Shown: positions 33,481 to 44,701 of the stretch, piece after piece | Numbering within the stretch: the first letter of the stretch is position 1 | How the letters are laid out: every line of letters begins with the position of its first letter | Assembly (NCBI GenBank): GCA_964017185.1 | Contig: OZ024871.1 | Location: 59,509,226 to 59,573,225, forward strand | DNA from: Rugalucina vietnamica | Lineage: Eukaryota > Mollusca > Bivalvia > Lucinida > Lucinidae | Length of the DNA stretch: 64,000 nt | Direction: 5' to 3' | The notes under the pieces: generated by a model | The model's database searches: none | The model's input: the letters and a program-made list of their open reading frames with translations, nothing else | Told to the model about the DNA's origin: nothing | Position numbers and translations under genes: made by a program

Positions 33481-34055
33481 TTTAGGTTACAGGAAGTGCA
33501 CTTTGGTTCTGTGCACAACGAATTGCACTTCTTGTGCACCTTGGTCTAAAATTACGATATATTTAGAGTGACATTTGAATATGTTATCTGTAATTTGCGT
33601 GCAGTCTTGAACGTCTTGAATTTTATATTCAACTTTACAAATCACTTTTAATTTATTGACAGCAGTCGCTGAATTTCGATTTGATAAAAATAGCTATGCA
33701 GTTTGCAAGAGATTAATAAATAACTGAAAAATTGTTGACTGGGATGTTAAGACAAACTATTTTGTAACTGTTTAACCATTAAATCGCTTCCATCAATACA
33801 GTATCAGTGTTACGAAATGAAGTAAAATCGGCGTTTCACGTCTAAATTTTCTGTTTTAATGTACTTTTATCCCCTGGGTCGTGATGACCAATTTGTGTCT
33901 GGGGAACGCTTATATTTTCTCCTAGGGCTTACTTATAATTTTTCTTCAGTATAACGACCTTCATAAAGTTATGTAAGTTTTTTTGTCCCGTGAAAAGTTT
34001 GCTATTATGAGCTTGATCAAACATAAAGGCACATTAAAGTGTTTTGGTACCCTTA
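33481..34055. other. Gap without recognised features
   Basis: AT-rich, non-repetitive within the window, no extended frame. Confidence 0.3.
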
Positions 34056-34685
34056 AATGATATTTACTTCAAATTCAATAGCTTTCAAAACCAAGCATTT
34101 TGATACAAATTTGATGAAAATCTGTGGTCTAATAAGAAAGTTATGGGTAATTAAGTATGAAATATGGACGGCCGCCATTTTGTTTTCTAGTTGAGGTTAA
34201 AAAATTAGGATAAAATCAAAATTAAAGGATTCCTTTAACACAGAATGTGTGCCAATTCGATTGCCAATATTGGCTGTTGCTAGAAATAAACAGCTATCAA
34301 AGTTTGATATGAAAATATTCGGAAAAATTCATTTAATTTGATTTTTTCAGTTTTAATTCCTGGCGGCCATTTTGAATATTTTCAAATTGCTCTTATTGCT
34401 CTATTTCTCGGGCGATTTTGAAAAATCTTTCTTCAGAATGTATAACTAATTGACCCCAATGCTTGAGGAAGTATTTATTATAATTGACTTCAGTGTTTAT
34501 TTTGATTTTAATAGAAATATGAAAACTAAACGAAAAACAAAATGGCGGCGCTCATATAATCATATTTTGTATCTTAAATTGCCCATAACTTTTAATTTCC
34601 CAGCCGATTATTATCAACTATATATCAAAATTCATGGTTTTGAAAGCTCTTCAATGTGAAGTACATATCAAATATTTGATCCCCA
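34056..34685. mobile_element. MITE-like element with ~150-bp inverted arms
   Basis: Left arm ~34056-34197 and right arm ~34520-34680 are inverted copies at roughly three-quarters identity by eye. Shared blocks include TAGCTTTCAAAACCA, AAAGTTATGGG and GCCGCCATTTTGTTTT. The 320-bp middle contains another GGCGGCCATTTTG. No ORF. Exact ends and target site were not resolved. Confidence 0.5.
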
Positions 34686-35175
34686 AGAAAGTCTAATTCT
34701 TTCTGTATCTTATCATATAATTATAGACCATTATCATATCAATCATTTGTTATAAATTTCAGCTCTCCAGAGTTTTTGGTTGCTGAGATATAAGCAAATT
34801 TGTTGGTAGACCCCTTCATTTATCTGTTATTTTTCTCTAATATCTGAAGTTCTCTTTAATATTGAGCATTAAGATAGCCAGTTTGTTATATCTTATTACG
34901 TGGTTATAGAACATTGTCATACCAATTATTTGATACCAATCTAAGCTCTTTAGGGCTTTTGGTTGACGAGATATAAGCAATTATGCTGTTATACCTAATT
35001 TTTCTGTGATTTTTTTTCTAATAAGAGATATAAAGTTCTCATAAATATTCAAACACCAGGAAGTCAGTTTTGTATTTATGTCTTATTACATGGTTATCAA
35101 GCATTGTCAAAGCAATCATTTGATACCTATTTCTGCTCCCTAGGTCTATCAGTAGCCAAGAAACATGTGGTAATA
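34686..35175. repeat. Tandem repeat, ~190-bp unit, ~2.6 copies
   Basis: Blocks containing ATCTTATTACATGGTTATAG, CATTGTCATACCAAT and GGTTGxxGAGATATAAGCAA recur at about 34706, 34892 and 35082. Copies are diverged and noncoding. Confidence 0.55.
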
Positions 35176-35849
35176 TTACTAATATAGTTGTACCACACTA
35201 CTTCCTCTGCTTATTAGGGGTGGGGTGAACACTCTGTGATTTTACATTACACAAATGTGTAATAAAGTGATCCACTGACCAAACTGGCACCCATGGGCAT
35301 TTGTTCTGAGGGTGCAAGGTACATCCTATAGATATCCCACCCTAAACCCTTCAAATGGCAATAGATTGTCCCTTTGTAAATCTTGATTTTCCTCATTTTC
35401 ATTAATATTCAAGAAAATGCAAATGAGATAATTTTCATTAGGCCCATGACATAAACAAAGTTGTCAATAGTATTATTGGTACAATTACAATGAGCCACAA
35501 TGATAGTTTATGCATGAAATTAGTTTTTATGGAATACTTGAAGTTTTAATGAAAATTCTTGAATATGCAACTTAGATATTTTCCATTACTTATCATTAAA
35601 AGAAAGGACTATGTCTAAGCTTTAAAATGAGACCAAGTTCAATGGTCTAGGATTACAAATAATTGAGATATCTTCAATTTTCTTTGTGTAGCCCCATTAT
35701 AAAAAGCGTAAATCGCAAACACTTCCACTTCCAGATGGCAGAAAACAGATAGCTTTTTTAATGTACTTTTAGAAAATCATAGTGTAGAAAATTCCCCCTG
35801 GGGAAGGGGGTATGGATAGCTAGAAGACTATTAGTTATCATACCAGGTT
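35176..35849. repeat. Relative of the satellite in the 3.2-kb insert
   Basis: From ~35390 the text (TTCATTAATATTCAAGAAAA, then GAATATGCAACTTAGATATT and AGCTTTAAAATGAGACCA) resembles 12780-12960 inside the insertion at 10492-13719 (AATTTAGATATTTTACAC, GAGCTTTAAAATGATACCA). The first ~200 bp show nothing recognisable. Confidence 0.45.
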
Positions 35850-36400
35850 AGGATATTTTTGCACTCACATAACGTTTGACCTAATTATGTGACCCAGAGG
35901 CAGTTGGAATATACCCGTATACTTGGAATATACCCGTATGAGTTTAAACACTTGTCAATGAATAAAATAAGCACATGTTGCCTTTAGTCAGTTCATGTTT
36001 GATTTAAGAAATACTTGATTATTGTAAGCCGGTGTTTGTTATTTTGCACTCATTTGACTTTTGACCTAATTCTGTCACCCAGGAACATTTACAGTCTTGG
36101 TATCCACCTCTAAGTCTTTGGACACATGTCAAGGAATGACATGGGTACAAGGTATCTATAATCAGTCCATTAGTTTCCAATACAATCATGTTTATTGTCA
36201 TTTTTACAGATTTTTGCTATTTTGCACTCGTTTGACCTTTGACCTTGTTCTGTGGCCCAGGGTCATTTACAGACTTGGCATCCACCCGTACGAGTTTGGG
36301 CACATGCCAAGGAATATTATGAGCACAGGTAGAATAATGTACTCAAAAATGCCAACAAAACCAAAACTAAGCCACTTTTATGGATTTGGACTGCCAAGTA
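35850..36400. repeat. Tandem repeat, ~180-bp unit x 3, with direct-repeat AGGTCA-like sites
   Basis: Three units share TATTTTGCACTC, (T)TTGACCT, GACCCAG, ACTTGG and CCxGTAxxAGTTTxxxCAC. The third contains TGACCTTTGACCTT (36233-36246), which inverted is AAGGTCAAAGGTCA, a DR1 arrangement of AGGTCA half-sites; the second has a degraded form at 36054-36066. Confidence 0.55.
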
Positions 36401-36429
36401 TTATCCAAATCACCCACTTTTAATATTTT

Positions 36430-36850
36430 CAGTCACTTATTATACAGATAAATGTAATATTTTCAGTATTTAAAGTGAACCAAATTGAGAAAACGCTTAT
36501 TACTGTCATTTAAATTTACATTCTGGCAGCCATCTTGGAAGCATTCTTAATATACTTTACCGTGCTAGCAGGAAATGGTCTTTGACATTCAATATTTAAA
36601 ATTATGTCAAATATATTTGTAAATAAAATATGTCCTGAGTGTAAATAGAAGCTTTATCATGACCATCCCATACAATGAGTCGCCATCTTGGACGCCATCT
36701 TGTTTTTCTCAAAATGCTCAATGATGACAATGTGACATCAGTCAGATTCTTTAATGGTAACATCTAAGCAACAAGAATCAGCCAAGAAAAAAAGTTTGAA
36801 CCACATTTCCGGGTCAAGCTAAAACTGCAGGACTAAAACAAATAAATTAT
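36430..36850. mobile_element. Fragment related to the right end of the 3.3-kb TAG transposon
   Basis: CATCTTGGACGCCATCTTG, then CTCAAAATGCTCAATGATGA and ACAAGAATCAGCCAAGAAAA, match 22120-22235 of the element at 18954-22282 in the same orientation. The outer end is diverged, and no left end was found nearby. Confidence 0.6.
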
Positions 36851-37027
36851 GAAACAAAGAAGTAAAACAAGATTGACCATATATTATGTAGCTAAATATA
36901 CCCCTATACTATTATGATTAACAAGAAAAGCTACAACATGTAGCCACATGTAATAATTGGGCGGTGAGATAAGATAAAAGTGGTGGAAATAAAAAAAATA
37001 TGGTTTGATTTGCTTAGGTTTCATTAG

Positions 37028-37210
37028 AGAAATGGCTCCGTGTTAAAAATTTCTTTGTTTACCGGACTACTTTCGACTGATTCGGACGTTTTCTTCAATT
37101 ACCGAATAGATACAGGCATTAATGATCCAGTTTCAAGTCTGACTACACATGAAGTTCATGCAATTAACATGTATAATCGGTACACTAACTCGAGCGATGT
37201 TGTCACATAA
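37028..37210 (+). CDS. Possible terminal exon, unknown product (60 codons)
   Basis: Open frame reading NGSVLKISLFTGLLSTDSDV, FFNYRIDTGINDPVSSLTTH and EVHAINMYNRYTNSSDVVT, with TAA at 37208-37210. It has no ATG at its start; it follows TTTGCTTAGGTTTCATTAG, which could serve as a splice acceptor (a stop, TAG at 37025-37027, lies directly upstream in frame). The amino acid text looks protein-like and is not repeated in the window. I do not recognise a family. It could be a host exon or a remnant of a transposon gene. Confidence 0.25.
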   Translation, partial: RNGSVLKISLFTGLLSTDSDVFFNYRIDTGINDPVSSLTTHEVHAINMYNRYTNSSDVVT

Positions 37211-37310
37211 AAAGATAATCAAAATAGCAATCATCCTTTAATTTGATAATGAAGCCGATCGAAAATCACACCCTTAGTTTACAATTTCCATGTACATTGA
37301 GTTTTTGAGT

Positions 37311-37362
37311 GTGTGTAATATTCGGAATTCTCAATAATACTGACATTCCGAATGTAACACAC
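37311..37362. repeat. 18-bp inverted repeat
   Basis: GTGTGTAATATTCGGAAT at 37311-37328 is inverted at 37345-37362 with 16 of 18 matches and a 16-nt loop. Confidence 0.65.
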
Positions 37363-38384
37363 AAACGATATCCAAGCGTCGGTCACAAAAACTAATGTTA
37401 CATTATTTCACCAATTAAATTGTTAATTGGGTAAGGTATTATGATGCACGTGCCTTCCACGTAAAATTTAGTGTGAGCGATTTTCTTACACTGAACTTAA
37501 AATAGTTGCTTTTATTGTTCAAGATAATGTAATCTGATTGATATCGTTTAAATGACTCCCTATCAAAGTTGAAAAAATGACTAAAATTTCTCGATCGAAA
37601 GGTGAAAAATAGGGGTAGAGATATAATTTCTGCTACACTTTGACATATAGTTTGTTTTATATGTCTATTTGTACCTGCCATCATAGATTGCATTTAAACC
37701 AATGTCGAACTGATTAGATTGCGGATTTTGTATTTATCGTATCATTTTTATTATGTATTTGTACCAGTACCGAAAATCTTCCATTAAAAACATAGAAATT
37801 CCTAAAACGTTTAACGTAGAACAAGAAAAATATAATATGAAGTTCATATTATATATGGCGTTGCTACGTGCAAAATGAATTATCTCCATCATATTACTAG
37901 AAAGTTTTTAGAAACGAAGGCAGATTTGACATAGTTTATAACCCAGAAAGTAGTGGCTTCTCACTATGACAAAATAATTTGACTGGAAAGTTAAATAAGC
38001 CATCATTTAACTAAAGTAAACCAAACAAAACTGGAAAAGCAGTCACTATTTGATCCAACGATGACTTTAACCCATTTTGTGGCGATGTCAAATTTTGTTT
38101 CTTAGGCATTTCTAAGATATTACTGTGGGAAACGTTGTAACAAATTGGAATAAGACTTCGATTGAAAGTTGGTTAATAACTTAATATACACCATGAGGTT
38201 TAGAGGAGACTTTCATTTATCATGTACAAATAAAATTGACAAAGCCGACTGATGCCATGACATGCCAATCCTTTTAGCTTTTGAGTTGGCATATGTGTTG
38301 GACTGATTTCCCTCCTGGTGCACCCCCTAGTGAAGTATTGTCAATTTGGCGAGTCACTGGTAAACCATTCAGATTCAGATGAAA
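37363..38384. other. Gap without recognised features
   Basis: An 84-codon minus-strand frame (37439-37693) has no recognisable motif. The last 50 bp (38333-38384, TATTGTCAATTTGGCGAGTC) recur in diverged form at 50848-50905. Confidence 0.3.
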
Positions 38385-38636
38385 ACTTGTGGTGCTTCTT
38401 TTTGTTTTATGTCTTGGTGTTTAATACTTTTGTGCTGTTGGCGCTTTATGTATGTTTTTCATATTTTTAGTTAACTGATTGGCCGCCTATTGGGAAAATA
38501 GCTGCTCATTCGGCTTACGAAATGTTTTCATGGTATAAGTACCTGATTGTTAGCTTGGTTTTTTCCCACTTCGGGTTTTTGGAGTGGGATTCTTTTTCTG
38601 ATTGTGCCTTTTCCTGATCTTTGCCTACTTGTACCT
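38385..38636 (+). mobile_element. ~300-bp interspersed repeat (SINE-like), diverged copy
   Basis: From GGTGCTTCTTTTTGTTTTATG to CTTGTACCT, with several small indels relative to the 44702-45011 copy. The 5' ~70 bp are missing. Confidence 0.75.
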
Positions 38637-39196
38637 AAATTTTTAAAATACTGTATGTGTTCTGTGAAGAATGTTATGATATGTATTCAGATTTTTAGAG
38701 TTCAATATCACAGACATTGCCGGTTTTAATAAGAAAATGACACAGTATCCATTTATCATTTACTTAAACTGAGCATTTCAGCATTTCACTATTTTCTTTT
38801 GTACTGGACATTAATGTGTAGACCAAGAATAGCCGCGTTGTCTGAAGCATTCTCAATTTCTCATCATACACTCTTACTGTTTCAGTTATGTTTGCAGTCC
38901 ATCTCAATTCATATTTTTTCACCATTTACTAAAACTGTCATGGTTTTTGGTATACTTGTCATTTTCAAGCCAATGAGCTCAACAAATTTTGAAAATTATC
39001 ATCAAATTCCATGAATGACAAAGTAATTTCTTTCAGTCATCTTTTCCAAGGAATATCTCTGCATTTAGCACTGCCTGTGTTGATGAGCTGGTGGTTGAAG
39101 GAACTGGCCTAATTTGAGACTGGGAACTGGCCTAATTTGAGACTGGCAGGTTCTCTGAAACGAAAGGGTCAATCGTCTAGTAAATGATAACCTTAG
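38637..39196. other. Gap; contains a 23-bp tandem duplication
   Basis: GAACTGGCCTAATTTGAGAC plus TGG is repeated exactly at 39101 and 39124. Nothing else recognised. Confidence 0.4.
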
Positions 39197-39550
39197 GTCT
39201 GGTATATACATGTATAACAATATTAAAACATGTATGAATACTATAAATGGTCAAATGCATGTATATAAATCCAAGGTGCTGACAGATAAATTCTTGGGAT
39301 CCTTTTTTGTTGTTGTTGTTGTTGGTCAGACTCATGCAGCATATTCTGTCAATTTGCTAATTTTGTGCAAGATTTTCCCTCTCAATGACATTTTCTTCAG
39401 TTTTCCCAAACCAAATGCCCAGGGTTCACTATTGCCTCAAGTACTAGGTCAATGACAGTGAAAGTCGTAATTTATAAGCATAGATTGTTTCCGCCTGCAA
39501 CATCCCAAGGTCTGTTGAAACTGGTGCACTAGCTCTGGAGTAGAAGATTT
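39197..39550 (+). mobile_element. Old core fragment of pearl/HINE-like family A
   Basis: Diverged but ordered matches to the family A core: ATATACATGTATAA, GCAAGATTTTCCCT, CAATGACATTTTCTTCAG and CTCTGGAGTAGAAGATTTTAG. Termini are absent. It is cut at 39551 by a SINE-like repeat. Confidence 0.55.
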
Positions 39551-41669
39551 TAGATACTTCTGTGGTGGTTCTTTTTGTTAGCTCACCTGAGCCGTTAGGC
39601 TCACAAGGTGAGCTTATAGGATGGCCATGATCCGGCGTCCGTCCGTCGTCCGTCCACAATTTCAAAGATCTTCTTCTCTGAAACCACTTGGCCAACCAAA
39701 GCCAAATTTTATATGAAGCATCTATAGGAAGGGGGAACCAATGTGTATATAAGAAATCCAGGTCACATGACCAAGATGGCTGCCATGCCCATATATGGTA
39801 AAAGCCCTTCAAAAATCTTCTTCTCCAGAACCGATGGACTGATTTCAACGAAACTTGGCATGAAGCATCGATGGCTCAAGCACTACAATGTGTATATAAA
39901 TCATGACCCTGTGATGACCTTGACCTATTTTACGGCAAGGTCAACATAGGTCGCCAATGCATTTGAATGGGGATAACTTTTAAAATGTCATTTAAAGACA
40001 TTTAAAGTGAAAGTCTTGCAGGAAATGGGCAGTAGGACTGAATATTAATGATTCTGAAAAAAATTGGACCCCAGGGGCTCATATGCCCCCACCCCGGGGC
40101 AATATACATGTATATTACCATAATATTCAAACATCATCTCCTCTGAAACCGCTTGGCCAATCAAAGCCAAATTTTATGTGAAGCATCAATAGGAAGGGGT
40201 AATCAATGTGTATATAAATAATCCAGGTCACATGACCAAGATGGCCGCAATGCCCATATATGGTAAAAACCCTTCAAAAATTTTCTTCTCCAGAACCAGT
40301 GGATCGATTTCAAAGAAACTTGGCATGAAGCATCGATGGCTCAAGTACTACAATGTGTATATAAATCATGACCCTGTAATGACCTTGACCTTTTTTAATT
40401 GCATGGTCAACATAGGTCGCCAATGCAATTGAATAGGGAAAACTTTTAAAATGTCATTTAAAGTGAAAGTCTTGCAGGAAATGGGCAGTAGGACTGAATA
40501 TTAATGATTCTGAAAAAAAACTGGACTCCAGGGGCTCATCTACCCCCACCCCGGGGCAATATACATGTATATTAGCATAATATACAAACATTTTCTCCTC
40601 TGAAACCGCTTGGCGAATCAAAGCCAAATTTTATGTGAAGCATCTATGGAATGGGGGAATTAATGTATATATAAATTATCTAGTTCACGTGACCAAGATG
40701 GCTGCCATGCCCATATATGGTAAAAACCCTTCAAAAATCTTCTTCTCCGAATCTGGTGGACAGATTTCAAAGAAACTTGGCATGAAGCACCAATGGCTGA
40801 AGTACTACAATGTATTTATAAATCAGGACCCTGTGGTGAACCTGACCTATTTTACGACAAGGTCAACATAGGTCGCCAATGCATTGGAATGGGGAAAACT
40901 TTTAAAAAGTCATTTGAGGTGAAAATCTTGCAGGAAATGGGTAGTAGGACTAAATATTAATGATTCTGAAAAAAATTGGACCCCAGGGGCTCATCTGCCC
41001 CCACCCCGGGGCAATATACATGTATATTACCATAATATTCAAACATCTTCTCCTCTGAAACCACTTGGCCCATTGAAGCCAAATTTTATGTGAAGTATCT
41101 ATAGGATGGGGGAACCAATGTGTATATTAATAATCTAGGTCACATGACCAAAATGGCCGCCATGCCCATATATGGTAAAAAACCTTCAAATATCTTCTTC
41201 TCTGAAACCAATAGATTGATTTCAATGAAAATTGGCGTGAAGCATCCATGGCTAAAGTATTACAATGTATATATAAATCATGACCCTGTGATGACCTTGA
41301 CCAAGTTTATGGCAAGGTCAATATGGGTTGCCCATGCATTTGAATGGGAAAAACTGTTTAAATGTCATTTGAAGGGAAAAGCCAGCAAGAGCCAAGAAAT
41401 TAGCAAATGGACAGAATATTGATTATTCTGAAAAAAGAAATCGGCCCAAGGGCTTCATCTGCCCCCTGCACTGGGGTTAAATACCATAATATTCAAACAT
41501 GTTTATTGGTATATGCAGCAGACTCAGGTGAGCGTTTACAGGACCATTGGTCCTCTGGTTTTATGTAAAATTTTTGGTGCTGTTGGCGCCTTATGTATGT
41601 TTTCATATTTTTAGTTAAGGTAACTGAGTGGCCACCTATTGGGAAAATAGCTGCTCATTTGGCTTACAA
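39551..41669 (+). mobile_element. SINE-like repeat split by pearl/HINE-like family A copy 3
   Basis: The left piece 39551-39579 (ATACTTCTGTGGTGGTTC...TTTTTGTT) and right piece 41559-41669 (TTTTATG...GTGCTGTTGGCGCC...GCTGCTCATT) join as one copy of the interspersed repeat, truncated at its 3' end. The intact copy at 44702-45011 supplies the empty site (TTTTTGTTTTATGTC) and shows that the insertion left extra TT at the junction. Confidence 0.75.
39580..41558 (-). mobile_element. Pearl/HINE-like element, family A copy 3
   Basis: Inverted relative to copies 1 and 2. The 3' hairpin is at 39580-39614, the ACGG-type tract (inverted, CGTCCGTCC) at ~39627-39655, about four ~455-bp cores follow, and the 5' palindrome AGGACCATTGGTCCT lies at 41540-41554. 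TCAGGTGAGC at 41524-41533 and its inverse at the other end form the subterminal inverted repeat. Core number (four) differs from copies 1 and 2 (three). Noncoding; the repeated frames containing HMTKMAAMPIYGK come from the core. Confidence 0.8.
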
Positions 41670-42298
41670 TACTTTACCGGTGCCCCATGGTAAACAGCTA
41701 AGGTCCATTCTATCCTATAAACCCTCCAGTTCACAAGTTAGCTTCCCATAGGCAGGTTACTAGTGTTTAATGCAAATTTCTTTCACAACAGACAAATGTT
41801 ACATTTGTATGAGCAGAAGAGGAAGAATATTTTCATGAGCAAATCTACATACCAATAAAAGATTTGCTGATTTAGGGCTGTTCTTGGGTTCACCTCAGTG
41901 CTAATCAAACATATTACCATGAAGTTGCAACATTATAATTGCAGGAAGCAGAAAAAATGTTCTCCAGCCTGAAATTAAAAAGTTACTAATTTTGAGTGTC
42001 TATCCATTGGACTTTCTAACTTTTGACCCAGGCTCAAAATTATCTGTACATGGCATTTACAGCATTTGTATTGACACTCTTCTAATCAAATTAGGAATCA
42101 ATATGATTTTAAACAGGTTTTTACAAATTTTCAGTTGAGATTAAAAGCTGAGTTATTATATGATATTAGTTTTGGCCTGACATCGCAGCTACATCCTGTC
42201 TGATATACCAGCAACACCCCTTGTGAACAATATTTAAAGGTGCTTTAGAATCAAGTAACTCATTCATAGGAATTAGGAATCTCAACAAGTAGCCCAAA
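41670..42298. other. Gap without recognised features
   Basis: Non-repetitive AT-rich sequence with no sustained frame or splice pair that I could support. Confidence 0.3.
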
Positions 42299-43021
42299 TG
42301 CTATGAACGCTCTCCTGAGAGTCAAAAAATACAAATGTACATTCACTGGACAAAAGAAAAGAAGTCGTGGATTTTACCATGCATGGGCATGGCAGCCATC
42401 TTGACCAGGATTTTTTGTATACACATTGGTTCCCACTTCCTTTAAGTTGGCATTGATAAGCCAAGCAGTTTCAGAGAAGAGGTTTAAAAATTATGGTTGT
42501 ATACATAATATTGCCCCCAGGTGGAAGCAGATGAACCCCTGAGGTCTAATTTTTTTTTAAAATCATTGATATTCAGTCCTACTTCTTCACAAAATGGGGG
42601 GAGGGGCAGATGAGCCTGTGGGGTGGAAAGTTTTCAGAAACATTTATATTCAGTCCTGCTGCCCATTCCATGCAAGATATTCTTTTTAAATGACATTTAA
42701 CCAGTTTTTCCCATTCAAAATTAAAGCATAAGCGACCTATGATGATCTTGCAGTAAAATATGCCAAGGTCTAAACAGGGTCATGATTTATATATACTTTG
42801 TAGTACTTTAGTGATTCATGCTTCACGCAAAGTTTAGCATCTTGGTCATGTGACCTGAATTATTTATATAGATGTTGGACTGGTCCCAACATCCTATAGA
42901 TGCTCATACGAAATTTGGTATAGATGCTCATACGAAAATGTGAACGCACACATGCAGGGATGCCGGCTTGAGTACCATACTATATAATAAGCTCCCCATT
43001 AGCCTTCAGCTCAGGTGAGCT
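42299..43021 (+). mobile_element. Pearl/HINE-like family A, old degenerate copy
   Basis: Degraded left end (AACGCTCTCCTGAGAG at 42305), about 1.5 cores with deletions (CATGGGCATGGCAGCCATCT, GGGTCATGATTTATATA), and a recognisable right end CCTTCAGCTCAGGTGAGCT at 43003-43021. The ACGG tract has decayed. It ends 72 bp from the EF-hand exon. Confidence 0.65.
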
Positions 43022-43092
43022 GATAAGCTTTGACAAAAGCTAACCATTTCCATCTGAGAGAAACCTCTTCCTGACTCTCTTCTCTTGCATAC

Positions 43093-43199
43093 TTTCATCT
43101 TTGTGTTCTCAACCATGCTTGAAATAGCATCAATGATGTCAGTCATCTTCTTCTTGGTGATAAAACCATTCTTGTCAATGTCATACAAATTGAAAGCCT
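43093..43199 (-). CDS. Host exon: EF-hand of a neuronal-calcium-sensor/KChIP-like protein
   Basis: Minus-strand exon encoding 35 full codons: AFNLYDIDKNGFITKKKM then TDIIDAISSMVENTKMK. The loop D-I-D-K-N-G-F-I-T-K-K-K with flanking helices is an EF-hand; AFNLYDI and the spacing match the third EF-hand of KChIP/frequenin-type sensors, which bind Ca2+ and regulate channels or receptors. Splice signals fit: TTTTTCCAG before the exon (AG/AG tandem, so it starts at 43199 or 43197) and GTATGC after 43093. With the inner AG the exon is 105 nt in phase 0. Position 12 of the loop, normally Glu, is Lys, so this hand may not bind Ca2+. Neighbouring exons were not found; the surrounding DNA is transposon-rich, as in a long intron. 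A decayed gene copy cannot be excluded. Confidence 0.65.
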
Positions 43200-43266
43200 C
43201 TGGAAAAATCAATGAATGATATATGAGCCGCCACATGGGAAAAACAACAATCTTTATAGTAAATAA

Positions 43267-44369
43267 GAGCTGTCGCAGGACAGCGTAGCTCGCCTGACTT
43301 GTGCTTTGCCACTACATCTGTTAAAATCTTTGACCCATGACCTTGACCTCAAGGTCACTCAGGTGGGTCATGATGGTACAACATAAAGCTTCAGACCAAT
43401 GCAAAGTATCAACTTGATCAATCTACATGTTCAAGAGATATAGACTTATAAAAACATTAACCAAAACTTAAACACAAAACTTCAAAGTCCGTGAGCCTGA
43501 CCTCAAGGTCATCCAGGTGAGTTGTGTTGTACAGCATAAAAACTGAGACCAATATCTATCAACATGCAAGTATCAACTTTATCCATCAACATGTTCAAGA
43601 GATTTAGACTTTAACCAAAAAATTTAACACAAAATTTCTAAGTCTGTGCCCTTGACCTCAAGGTCACCCAGGGTAGGTCATGATGGTACTGCATAAAACT
43701 TCAGACCAATATCTACTAACATGCAAAGTATCAACTCGATCAATCAACATGGTCAAGAGATATAGACTTACAAAAACTTCAATCAAAAACTTAAACACAA
43801 AATTTCTAAGTCTGTGACCTTGACCTCTCAAGGTCACCGAAAGTGGGTCATGATGGTACTGCATAAAACTTCAGACCAATATCTAGCAACATGCAAAGTA
43901 TCAACTCAATCCATCAATATGGTCAAGAGATATAGACTTACAAAAACTTTTACCAAGAACTTAAACACAAAATTTCTAAGTCCGTGACCTTGACCTCATG
44001 GTCACCCAGGGTGGGTCATGATGGTACTGCGTAAAACTTAAGACCAATATCTAGCAACATGCAAAGTATCAACTCAATCCATCAATATGGTCAAGAGATA
44101 TAGACTTGCAAAAACTTTAATAACCAAAAACTTTTAAAAACACAAAATTTCTAAGACCGTGACCTTGACCTCAAGGTCACCCATGGTGGGTCATGATGGT
44201 ACTGTGTAAAACTTCAGACCAATATCTAGCAACATGCTTTAGTATCAACTTGATCCATCTACATGGTCAAGAGATATAGACTTTAACCGAAAGTGTGACG
44301 CGGACGTACATGTAAACGGAGACGACCGAGGTGAGTACAATAGCTGTATGCACTTCGTGCAGGCGAGCT
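43267..44369 (+). mobile_element. Pearl/HINE-like element, family B
   Basis: 5' palindrome GCTGTCGCAGGACAGC (43269-43284). Subterminal AGCTCGCCTG (43287-43296) is inverted as CAGGCGAGCT (44360-44369). A 3' hairpin TGCACTTCGTGCA lies at 44349-44361. Six tandem ~160-172-bp cores each start near a TGACCTTGACCTCAAGGTCA-like palindrome and contain GTGGGTCATGATGGTAC. The tract before the hairpin is only weakly ACGG-like. It is flanked by AA on both sides. It shares architecture but not sequence with families A and C. No coding capacity. Confidence 0.75.
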
Positions 44370-44425
44370 AAAAACAAAGGCACAGATCAGCTTCGCAGTA
44401 ACTGCTGATCGGCGCCTTTGTTTTT
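44370..44425. repeat. Hairpin at the right edge of family B
   Basis: AAAAACAAAGGC (44370-44381) and GATCAGC (44385-44391) are inverted as GCTGATC (44404-44410) and GCCTTTGTTTTT (44414-44425). It abuts the element end. Confidence 0.7.
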
Positions 44426-44701
44426 GCTACTCGGATAGTACAATTCTTCTTCTACTGAAATCTGAAATTTCAACGTTCTAGCTCTTGTCTGTGCTTGTAC
44501 AAGTCGGTTTGTGTCAGGCCTGTTCGGAAACCACATTGTTGCTTTTTATACAAGGCAGCTCATATAAAACAGTAAAAGTTACTAAAACTACACCTAAAAA
44601 GTTTACAAATGTCATGAACATGTACATTATATCAATATACCTACCTTTGCAGAAGTTCTTTGTAACTACATGTATTTGTTTATAATTTAAGACTAAAGCA
44701 G

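Noticed and set aside
39743..41422. Repeated protein HMTKMAAMPIYGKNPSK
   Set aside because: It is the family A core read in one frame; each copy is broken by stops at unit boundaries.
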